A stretch of DNA of 6,237 nucleotides from Adhaeribacter sp. (lineage in GTDB: Bacteria; Bacteroidota; Bacteroidia; Cytophagales; Hymenobacteraceae): contig JAQBNV010000547.1 in assembly GCA_028288395.1 (NCBI GenBank), positions 1 to 6,237 on the forward strand, read 5' to 3'. This document shows, piece by piece, positions 1-5,584 of the stretch. The notes under the pieces were generated by a model. That model searched no databases. It saw only the letters and a program-made list of their open reading frames with translations, and was not told the DNA's origin. Position numbers and translations under genes: made by a program. The stretch's first letter is position 1; each line of letters starts with the position of its first letter.

Positions 1-1
1 G

Positions 2-1507
2 CCGGTGCTACATAAAACACCGGCCGTAAAATGGCAGGATGCCCGCCACCCTTTGCTGTACCTAAACTTTAAAGCCCAGGAGCGGGAAGTGGTTCCTTTG
101 ACGCTAACCCTGGATACAGCGCAACGCATTCTTTTAATTTCGGGCCCTAATGCCGGTGGTAAATCAGTTACTCTCAAAACGGTGGGTTTGCTACAATATA
201 TGCTGCAGTGCGGTTTGCTTATTCCGGTGGCCGAAGGTTCGGAGGCCGGGATGTTCGAAGATATTTTTATTGATATCGGGGATGAGCAGTCGCTGGAAAA
301 TGATTTAAGTACCTATAGCTCGCATTTGCAGAACATGAAGCAATTTGTGGTGCTGGCCGGGAAAAAGAGCCTGGTATTGATTGATGAATTTGGTACCGGT
401 ACCGAACCCCAGTTGGGCGGCGCTATTGCGGAGGCGGTCCTGGAAAAGCTAAATCAGCAGGGCGTATTCGGCGTGATTACCACCCATTATACCAACCTCA
501 AAAACTTTGCCCAGCGTACCCCAGGCATTGTGAACGGGGCCATGCGCTACGACCACAAAGAGCTGAAGCCCTTGTACCAGCTAACTATCGGTAAGCCCGG
601 TAGTTCTTTTGCCATCGAAATTGCCCGCAAAATAGGATTGCCCCAGGAAATTGTAGATAAAGCGAGCAGCCTGGCCGGGCGCGATAAAATCCGCTACGAC
701 CGCTTACTCGAAGAGCTGGAAGCCGAAAAAGCCGACGTGGAAAAAAGGAACCGGGATCTGATTAGTCAGGAAAAAAAGATGCGCCAATCGGCGAAAGAGT
801 ATGCTGATTTAAAACAGCACCTGGAAGAAAACAAAGCCGATATTTTATCGGATGCAAAGCAGAAAGCAAAACTGTTGCTCCGCGATACCAACCAGCAAAT
901 TGAGGCGACCATCCAGCGCATCCGGGAAAGCCAGGCCGATAAAGAACAAACGAAGCAGGCCCGGCAGGCCCTGGAAACGTTTACCCAGGAGAAAATTAAG
1001 GTAGAGCACCGGCCTGCTAAGAAATTAAGTACTGTTGCCAAAGGCGAATTAGGTCCCGGCGACCTGGTATCGTTGCTGGGACAGGACTCAGTAGGCCAAA
1101 TTGTTTCAGTTAAAGGAAAAACGGCCGAAGTACTTTTTGGTAATATTAAAACTATCGTAAAAGCCGATAACCTGGAGCGGGTAGAAGGGCAATTGCCAAA
1201 GCTGAAGAAAGAGCCCGCGGCACCTTCCCGGCATGGCATGAACCTGACCCAACGAATGGCCGATTTTAGCCCTACGCTGGATGTGCGGGGCCAACGGGCC
1301 GAAGATGCTTTAACCCAGCTCATGGCTTTTCTGGACGATGCAATTATGTTAGGAATCCCCGAAATCAAAATTATTCATGGCCGGGGTAATGGGATTTTAA
1401 AGCAGGTACTCCGGGATTACCTGCGCAGTGTAAAAGAAGTAGCCAGTATCAGCAACGAGCATGTAGAGCGGGGCGGCGACGGTGTTTCGGTAGTAATTCT
1501 TAAATAA
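2..1507 (+). CDS. mutS2: Endonuclease/ribosome-rescue ATPase MutS2, C-terminal part (5' truncated by window edge)
   Basis: The reading frame is open from the window edge to TAA at 1505-1507. The GTG at 5 is internal, because full MutS2 proteins are near 800 residues and about 290 N-terminal residues (core/clamp region) lie outside. Numbering from that GTG, I see the MutS-type ATPase with Walker A GPNAGGKS (47-54), signature region GDEQSLENDLSTYSSH (92-107), Walker B LVLIDE (123-128) and switch histidine in TTHYTNLK (159-166). A Lys/Glu-rich coiled coil follows (about 225-335), then a small beta-rich segment (about 350-395). The C-terminal Smr nuclease domain has LDVRG (425-429) and HGRGNG (458-463). 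In this family MutS2 suppresses recombination in some species and splits collided ribosomes in Bacillus; which applies here is unknown. All motifs look intact. The gene converges on murB across a 480-bp spacer. Confidence 0.96.
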   Translation, partial: PVLHKTPAVKWQDARHPLLYLNFKAQEREVVPLTLTLDTAQRILLISGPNAGGKSVTLKTVGLLQYMLQCGLLIPVAEGSEAGMFEDIFIDIGDEQSLENDLSTYSSHLQNMKQFVVLAGKKSLVLIDEFGTGTEPQLGGAIAEAVLEKLNQQGVFGVITTHYTNLKNFAQRTPGIVNGAMRYDHKELKPLYQLTIGKPGSSFAIEIARKIGLPQEIVDKASSLAGRDKIRYDRLLEELEAEKADVEKRNRDLISQEKKMRQSAKEYADLKQHLEENKADILSDAKQKAKLLLRDTNQQIEATIQRIRESQADKEQTKQARQALETFTQEKIKVEHRPAKKLSTVAKGELGPGDLVSLLGQDSVGQIVSVKGKTAEVLFGNIKTIVKADNLERVEGQLPKLKKEPAAPSRHGMNLTQRMADFSPTLDVRGQRAEDALTQLMAFLDDAIMLGIPEIKIIHGRGNGILKQVLRDYLRSVKEVASISNEHVERGGDGVSVVILK

Positions 1508-1598
1508 TTCCTCTTGGAACTTGCCTTTCTATGGAAGCGATTGTAGGTTTAACCAGGGTTGTTTTGTGATTTATTTTAAATAACCCATACTGACTGCT

Positions 1599-1736
1599 AT
1601 ACCATAATACTTTTCGGTCATTGGGAAAGAATCTTCTGGTTAGGAAGTAAATCCGGTAACTACGCTATCTGGCTTTATTACCTGATTTACTTTCTATCCA
1701 GAAGATTCCCTCCGGGAATGACCAAAACTATTGTAT
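1599..1736. repeat. Long imperfect inverted repeat (~138 bp), MITE/REP-like candidate
   Basis: The two halves are reverse complements of each other. The inner arms 1629-1659 and 1678-1708 match at 28 of 31 positions, including the perfect 11-mer GAATCTTCTGG/CCAGAAGATTC, around an 18-base centre (1660-1677). Outside an unequal internal loop (6 versus 8 bases), GGTCATT (1616-1622) pairs with AATGACC (1717-1723). The similarity continues with small gaps to ATAC (1599-1602) and GTAT (1733-1736). The right arm contains its own palindrome ATTCCC-TCC-GGGAAT (1705-1719). There is no coding capacity and no clear target-site duplication. It could be a non-autonomous mobile element, a REP-type extragenic palindrome, or a stem stabilising the mutS2 mRNA end; it lacks the T-tract of an ordinary terminator. 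The pairing is seen; the element class is inferred. Confidence 0.75.
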
Positions 1737-1834
1737 CCCTTCTTTATAAGGGTTTGATGGAAGCTGGTTCACCAGTTTTGGTATTAGCTCCTGCATATAT
1801 GTCTTTTTAATGTTGTTGTTTATGCTTTAAATGG

Positions 1835-1863
1835 CGCAGGCGTCCACGTCCGAGCGTTTTTTT
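1835..1863 (+). terminator. Possible weak intrinsic terminator (GC-rich hairpin plus T7)
   Basis: A GC-rich patch inside AT-rich DNA can fold with CGC/GCG as outer pairs (1835-1837 with 1854-1856). GGCG pairs with CGTC inside, with one G-U pair (1839-1842 with 1847-1850). Seven T residues follow (1857-1863). The stem is interrupted by a 1x3 internal loop, and the site is about 330 bases past the mutS2 stop, so assignment as the mutS2 terminator is tentative. Confidence 0.25.
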
Positions 1864-1987
1864 AGGTATTAAAATCAATTTAAATTAAGGCCATCTTTAG
1901 AAATAAAATATTGCAATATGGGCCAGCGGCCAGTATTAGTTACCGCTTAGTAAAGTATGATATTTCTTTCGTTCAGGCCTCATTATT

Positions 1988-3004
1988 TCAGATAATATTT
2001 ACCTCCGGCAAGAGCGTTATATTAAATTTTTGCCGCACCGATTCAATAATGTCATAGGCTAAAGCCCGGATCTGATTGCCTTGGCCCCCGCCGTAATTTA
2101 CCAGGACCAGGGCCTGATCGGTGTGTACCCCGTAATTATCGATTTTTTTGCCTTTCCAGCCGCAGTGCTCAATCAGCCAGCCTGCTGGTACTTTAATATT
2201 GCCGTGCGCCGCCGGGTAACTGGGGATTTCTGGAAACTGCTCTTTTAAAGATGCAAATTCGGCGGGGGATATTTCCGGGTTCTTAAAAAACGAACCGGCG
2301 TTGCCAATAATAGCGGGGTCCGGTAGTTTGCTCCGGCGGATAGCGATAACCGCATCGCTTAAAGTTTTCAGGGTAATTTCCTTCACCTGCATGGCTTCCA
2401 GGGTGCTTTTAATGGCCCCGTACGAAATATTAAAAGCAGGTTTTTTTTGAAGCTGCAAGGTTACGTGCGTGACTATATATTTCCCTTTCAGTTCCTTTTT
2501 AAAAACACTTTCGCGGTAGCCAAATCCACAGCTATCCGCGTCAAAAATCTTTAAGTTGCCCGTGCTTATTTCTACGGCTTCCAGATTATAAAATACATCT
2601 TTCAGTTCTACGCCGTAGGCCCCGATATTTTGCAAAGGTGCGGCCCCCACGGTGCCCGGAATGAGCGAGAGGTTTTCGAGGCCGCCTAAACCGCCGGCAA
2701 TCGCAAATAAAACAAGTTCGTGCCAACCGACACCACCCCCGGCCTCCACCAGCGCAAAATCTTCATTTTCCGAAACTATGGTCATTCCTTCTATCCGGTT
2801 TTGCAGAATGGTGCCTTCGTAATTTTGGGTAAATAAAACGTTGCTACCGCCGCCCAGTACCAGCAGATTTTCTTTATCTATAGCAGGATGCTTTAACAAT
2901 TCCTGTAATTCCGGTACGCTCTTAAAACTGGCATATTGTCGGGCTGTTACGGCAATACCGAAAGTGTTCAGGTCTTTCAGTGGGTAATTTTGTTTTAAAT
3001 CCAT
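1988..3004 (-). CDS. murB: UDP-N-acetylenolpyruvoylglucosamine reductase MurB
   Basis: This 338-residue cytoplasmic flavoenzyme carries out the second committed step of peptidoglycan precursor synthesis. It uses NADPH and FAD to reduce UDP-GlcNAc-enolpyruvate to UDP-MurNAc. The length fits the E. coli-type (type I) enzyme of about 340 residues. The FAD-binding region shows NTFGI (13-17), GGGSN (51-55) and IPGTVGAAPLQNIGAYG (115-131). The expected catalytic residues are visible by motif: Arg164 in GYRES, Ser238 in NAGSFFKNP (proton donor) and Glu334 in the terminal LLPEV. The extra loop segment before AHGNIKVPAGWLIE (267-280) is also type-I-like. The ATG at 3004 is chosen because the first residues MDLKQNYPLKDLNTFGI align with the usual MurB start. 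There is no Shine-Dalgarno sequence before it, as is normal in Bacteroidota. A promoter match lies about 34 bases upstream. Nothing is missing. Confidence 0.98.
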   Translation of the reverse strand: MDLKQNYPLKDLNTFGIAVTARQYASFKSVPELQELLKHPAIDKENLLVLGGGSNVLFTQNYEGTILQNRIEGMTIVSENEDFALVEAGGGVGWHELVLFAIAGGLGGLENLSLIPGTVGAAPLQNIGAYGVELKDVFYNLEAVEISTGNLKIFDADSCGFGYRESVFKKELKGKYIVTHVTLQLQKKPAFNISYGAIKSTLEAMQVKEITLKTLSDAVIAIRRSKLPDPAIIGNAGSFFKNPEISPAEFASLKEQFPEIPSYPAAHGNIKVPAGWLIEHCGWKGKKIDNYGVHTDQALVLVNYGGGQGNQIRALAYDIIESVRQKFNITLLPEVNII

Positions 3005-3037
3005 CGGTTAATATTAACGCAACCGCAAAAATAAGAA

Positions 3038-3045
3038 CAAATTTA
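3038..3045 (-). promoter_or_regulatory. Candidate murB promoter, -7 element TAAATTTG
   Basis: Read on the minus strand this is an exact match to the Bacteroidota -7 consensus TAnnTTTG, placed 34-41 bases upstream of the murB ATG, giving an expected leader of about 30 bases. A TTG lies 14 bases further upstream, shorter than the usual ~19-base spacing, so the -33 element is weak or absent. Position and motif are seen; function is inferred. Confidence 0.45.
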
Positions 3046-3258
3046 TCAAATGGCATAAACAAAAAATTAATCGCCGGGAGGGTTGGCGGTTCATTTGCTT
3101 CCGGCCAAAGCAATGTGCGTTAGGGTTCAAAAATTTACGCCTCAGAATATTTTAAGGGGCCAGGGTGAGTGCTTGCTAAAATTAAGTTGACGGTTAAAAA
3201 TATCTAGCTTCAATACGGCAGGTAATTTTACGGGCGCACATTCTTTAATAACGAAATA

Positions 3259-3803
3259 TTAGTTAGAAGGCTGTTTAGCTAAATAAAACTGTACGCCAAG
3301 TTGTAAATTAAAGCCATTATAGGTGGTAACAAAGTCAGGATCTCCGTCTTCGTTGGAGTTTAGGCCCAGAATAGCTTCTAACCCTACACTTTCGTTAACA
3401 AAATGAACGTAGCCCGCGCCTATTCCCATCAGGAAGTTTCTCCTGTATTCAAGTTCTCTGCCTGTAGGGTATAGATTATAATACGACGTATAAATTAAGC
3501 CGCTCTTAAGCTGGCCAAAAAATTGATTTTATCATTATTGCCAAAATAATAGCGGGCGAAGGGTACCAACCCAAATTGTATGTTGTAACTTTTGGTATAA
3601 TTAAAGCGGTAATAATAAAAAGGGATAGTAGCCCCCAGGGCTAATTTAGGTAAAACAAAATAACCCAATGTCGGATTTAACTCGATCGCGATGGGGTTGT
3701 TAAGTTTGAAGGATGCCGTACCCCCTAAAAGTGTTGTTCCTTTATTTGTTTGCGCAAATAAGGTTATAGGAAGTAAAATTATCAGCATCAGAAGTACCCG
3801 CAT
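3259..3803 (-). pseudogene. Small outer-membrane beta-barrel protein gene, split by a one-base deletion
   Basis: The first frame runs from ATG at 3803 to TAA at 3495-3497 (102 residues). It begins with a clear signal peptide: a hydrophobic core after MRVLL, with likely cleavage after LFA before QTNKG. Alternating strands rich in Tyr/Phe/Gly follow. The frame ends abruptly at FLASLRAA. In the next frame, from G at 3501 to TAA at 3259-3261, another 80 residues are open and continue the same style: GLIYTSYYN at the junction, GIGAGYVHFVNE, and a C-terminal strand NLQLGVQFYLAK. Restoring one G at GCGGC near 3500 (giving GCGGGC) joins both parts into a 181-residue porin-fold protein with one signal peptide. 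The total span, 545 bases, is exactly one short of 182 codons. It is probably a small 8-stranded outer-membrane barrel of unknown role. Either a real null mutation or a sequencing/assembly error explains it. Confidence 0.82.
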
Positions 3804-3843
3804 ATTTATGTAGTTGATTTAAAACCAAGTTTCTGTTAAAACT

Positions 3844-3874
3844 AAATATTGTAATATTTTATTATATATAATAA
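3844..3874. promoter_or_regulatory. Two abutting AT-rich palindromes in the divergent spacer
   Basis: AAATATT (3844-3850) and AATATTT (3853-3859) form an inverted repeat with a 2-base centre. It is followed at once by the perfect 16-bp palindrome TTATTATATATAATAA (3859-3874), which shares base 3859. The pair sits 41-71 bases upstream of the barrel-protein ATG and about 210 bases upstream of the methyltransferase start. That position suits an operator or a melting-prone promoter region. AT-rich DNA produces short palindromes by chance, so the regulatory reading is weak. No exact TAnnTTTG was found for the barrel gene; TAGTTTTA nearby is only an approximate match. Confidence 0.3.
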
Positions 3875-4028
3875 GCCTTTTCCAGAATATTTTTATTTGC
3901 CAGGTTCCGGCCTTTTCTTGATTGAAATTTTAAAGCCAGCTAAAGTTTCCTTCACCAGGATGCGGGTATATTTTAAAATCAGCTGAAGCGATTATAAAAA
4001 TTTGAAATGGCTTTATTTAAATTTCCTG

Positions 4029-4036
4029 TAAGTTTG
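4029..4036 (+). promoter_or_regulatory. Candidate rlmL promoter, -7 element TAAGTTTG
   Basis: This is an exact match to the Bacteroidota -7 consensus TAnnTTTG, ending 44 bases before the ATG at 4081. A TTTG sits about 24 bases upstream of it (4001-4004 region), slightly further than the usual spacing for a -33 element. The predicted leader is about 40 bases without a Shine-Dalgarno sequence. Motif seen, function inferred. Confidence 0.45.
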
Positions 4037-4080
4037 AACTCCGTAAAGGCAATGGCAGCCCAGGTTAACCGCTAAATCCT

Positions 4081-5256
4081 ATGAAGAATGATATTTTTGA
4101 AATTACCGCCACAACGCAATTTGGCCTGGAAGCAGTTTTGGCCGAAGAACTCCGGCAATTAGGGGCGCAGGAGATAAAAGTAGGGACGCGGGCAGTAACC
4201 TTCAACGGGGACAAGCGCCTTCTTTACGCCGCCAACCTTTGGTGCCGGACAGCAATTCGGTTGCTGGTGCCGTTTGCCTCTTTTTACGTGCGCGATGAAG
4301 AAGATTTATACCAAAAAGTGAGTCGCATCCGGTGGCAGGATTACTTAGAATTAGACCAATCTTTTGCGATTAACGCGGTGGTAAGTAAATCTACTTTTCA
4401 GCATTCCTTGTTTCTGTCGCAGTTAACCAAAGATGCCATCGTGGATCAGTTCCGGCACAAAACCGGCCGCCGCCCCAACGTAGATGTTACCCGACCCGAT
4501 ATAAGGTTTAACCTGCACATGCACGAAAACCAGTTATCGCTGGCGCTCGATTCGTCCGGCGACTCGCTGCACCGGCGCGGTTATCGCCTGCAAACCAACG
4601 TGGCTCCCCTGAACGAAGTGCTGGCGGCAGGTCTGGTGCTTTTATCTAACTGGGACAAAAAAACGCCATTTATCGATCCCATGTGTGGTTCGGGGACCCT
4701 CTTGATTGAAGCGGCTATGCTGGCGTATAACGTAGCGCCTGGCCTATACCGGGAGAATAATTTCGGTTTTACTCAATGGCCAGATTTCGACCGGACACTT
4801 TACGAAGAATTAGTGGCGGAGGCCCGGCGCAAACGCTTACCCGAAACCGAATTGGAAATAATCGGGTCAGATATTGATCCGGATTACATTGAGGCGGCCC
4901 GCCAGAATATTACCGAAGCGGGGTTCGAAGATGAAATCCGGGTGCGGGTACGCGACCTGCGCGAAGCCAAAGCCATTGGAGAAACCGGGGTGGTGATACT
5001 GAATCCACCGTACGGCGAACGATTGGGGACCGAAGAAGAAACCCTAAACCAATTGTACAAAACCATTGGGGATACTTTAAAAACCAATTTTGCAGGCTAC
5101 GATGCTTTTGTATTTACCGGCAACCTGGAGGCGGCCAAACATATTGGTTTGCGTACTTCCCGCCGCATTCCGCTTTACAATGGTCCTATTGATTGCCGCC
5201 TGCTAAAATTTGAATTGTACCGGGGCAGTAAAAGACAGGAAGCGGTTAGCAATTAG
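4081..5256 (+). CDS. rlmL: THUMP-domain 23S rRNA (guanine-N2) methyltransferase, RlmL type
   Basis: This 391-residue protein is colinear with the N-terminal half of E. coli RlmKL, the RlmL part that makes m2G2445 in 23S rRNA using SAM; in many bacteria this half is a stand-alone protein, as here. An N-terminal ferredoxin-like/THUMP RNA-binding region spans about 1-155. The linker DSSGDSLHRRGYR (157-169) is typical of the family. The Rossmann methyltransferase then shows SAM motif I DPMCGSGT (199-206), an acidic second strand IIGSDID (260-266) and the catalytic NPPYGER (308-314). The end, NGPIDCRLLKFELY (367-380), matches the family C-terminus. No RlmK half follows. The ATG at 4081 fits the family start (FEITATTQFGLEAVL). 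Old annotations call such proteins N6-adenine-specific DNA methylases because of NPPY; the THUMP region argues for RNA. The exact target base is inferred from homology. The last four codons and stop lie in a 7-bp repeat array. Confidence 0.93.
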   Translation: MKNDIFEITATTQFGLEAVLAEELRQLGAQEIKVGTRAVTFNGDKRLLYAANLWCRTAIRLLVPFASFYVRDEEDLYQKVSRIRWQDYLELDQSFAINAVVSKSTFQHSLFLSQLTKDAIVDQFRHKTGRRPNVDVTRPDIRFNLHMHENQLSLALDSSGDSLHRRGYRLQTNVAPLNEVLAAGLVLLSNWDKKTPFIDPMCGSGTLLIEAAMLAYNVAPGLYRENNFGFTQWPDFDRTLYEELVAEARRKRLPETELEIIGSDIDPDYIEAARQNITEAGFEDEIRVRVRDLREAKAIGETGVVILNPPYGERLGTEEETLNQLYKTIGDTLKTNFAGYDAFVFTGNLEAAKHIGLRTSRRIPLYNGPIDCRLLKFELYRGSKRQEAVSN

Positions 5257-5326
5257 CAATTAGCAATTAGTTATTAGTTATTAGTTATTAGTTATTAGTT
5301 CTTAGTTTTTAGTTCTTAGTTTTTAG
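5246..5326. repeat. 7-bp tandem repeat array, 11 full copies plus TTAG
   Basis: The array reads in order: TTAGCAA three times, TTAGTTA four times, then TTAGTTC and TTAGTTT alternating twice, ending in TTAG. The first four bases of every unit are invariant and only the last three drift, with variants in blocks, which points to slippage or duplication from one end. It starts within the final codons of the methyltransferase gene, and the TAG in the second copy is that gene's stop. As 7 is not a multiple of 3, any three consecutive units put TAG in all three forward frames. Similar heptamer arrays are known in cyanobacteria; a function here is unknown. Confidence 0.95.
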
Positions 5327-5346
5327 ATATAATCAGTGTTTATAAT

Positions 5347-5372
5347 ATTTTAAGTAAAAATTTTAAGTAAAA
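5347..5372. repeat. Perfect 13-bp tandem duplication
   Basis: ATTTTAAGTAAAA occurs twice head to tail (5347-5359 and 5360-5372). It lies 20 bases after the heptamer array in very AT-rich DNA and is most simply a slippage product. Confidence 0.9.
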
Positions 5373-5468
5373 TTTAAAATCCACGTTTTCCTAGGTGCAA
5401 ACGGCTGCTTATATCTTAGTACTGGCAAAGCAGGGTTCATTTATTCAGTGGCTTTAGCTAATTTTAGG

Positions 5469-5476
5469 TAGGTTTG
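5469..5476 (+). promoter_or_regulatory. Candidate promoter for the acyltransferase gene, -7 element TAGGTTTG
   Basis: This exact TAnnTTTG match lies 108 bases before the ATG at 5585. No TTG is visible at the expected -33 distance, and the leader would be rather long. A nearer but imperfect TATATTTA lies just upstream of the small stem at 5519-5535. Weak call. Confidence 0.3.
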
Positions 5477-5584
5477 GAATAAATACCACTAAAGATTTAA
5501 ACTATTTTATATATTTAGCAGGTCCTGACAACCTGTTGCTTAATAAAGTAATTTTATCTTTAAGCCTAACCCGAACCTTATCTT

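Larger units (their letters stand above)
1508..1987. other. Convergent non-coding spacer between mutS2 and murB
   Basis: I find no convincing gene in these 480 bases: the longest ATG frames are very short, and no frame resembles a protein I know. The spacer holds the long imperfect palindrome at 1599-1736, then a small hairpin CCCTT/AAGGG (1737-1741 with 1748-1752). A second small stem CTGGT/ACCAG lies at 1764-1775. A GC-rich patch with a T-run is at 1835-1863, and the perfect palindrome ATATTGCAATAT is at 1908-1919. Both flanking genes end here, so transcription termination for both is expected in this stretch, although no textbook terminator stands out. Confidence 0.7.
5257..5584. other. 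Repeat-containing AT-rich spacer between rlmL and the acyltransferase gene
   Basis: These 328 bases hold most of the heptamer array, a 13-bp perfect tandem duplication, and a promoter-like TAGGTTTG (5469-5476). A small stem CAGGT/ACCTG (5519-5523 with 5531-5535) lies close to the next start codon. I see no gene in this stretch on either strand and no clear terminator for rlmL. Confidence 0.65.

Noticed and set aside
766..1368. 200-codon minus-strand open frame, and a shorter one at 1106-1294, opposite mutS2
   Set aside because: They lie antisense to a strongly supported gene, with Ser/Arg-rich unstructured content and no recognisable motif; shadows of MutS2 coding bias.
1737..1775. Two short hairpins (CCCTT/AAGGG and CTGGT/ACCAG) as terminators
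   Set aside because: Stems of 5 bp, one with a loop too tight to close fully, and only short T runs; not above chance in this spacer.
3073..3105. GCCGG/CCGGC inverted repeat upstream of murB as a terminator for the barrel gene
   Set aside because: Only 5 bp of stem around a loop of more than 20 bases, about 150 bases past the stop codon.
2922..3113. 63-codon minus-strand frame overlapping the murB start
   Set aside because: It covers the murB N-terminus and promoter region in another frame and resembles no protein.
3495..3510. Programmed ribosomal frameshift as the explanation for the split barrel gene
   Set aside because: No slippery heptamer (X XXY YYZ) or evident stimulatory stem is present at the junction; a one-base loss or sequencing error is simpler.
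4884..5087. 67-codon minus-strand frame inside rlmL
   Set aside because: Antisense to the SAM-binding and NPPY region of a clear methyltransferase gene.
5246..5326. CRISPR array
   Set aside because: Units are 7 bp head to tail with no unique spacers.
5519..5535. CAGGT/ACCTG stem as a riboswitch or leader regulator of the acyltransferase gene
   Set aside because: A single 5-bp stem with a 7-base loop and no conserved riboswitch core that I recognise.
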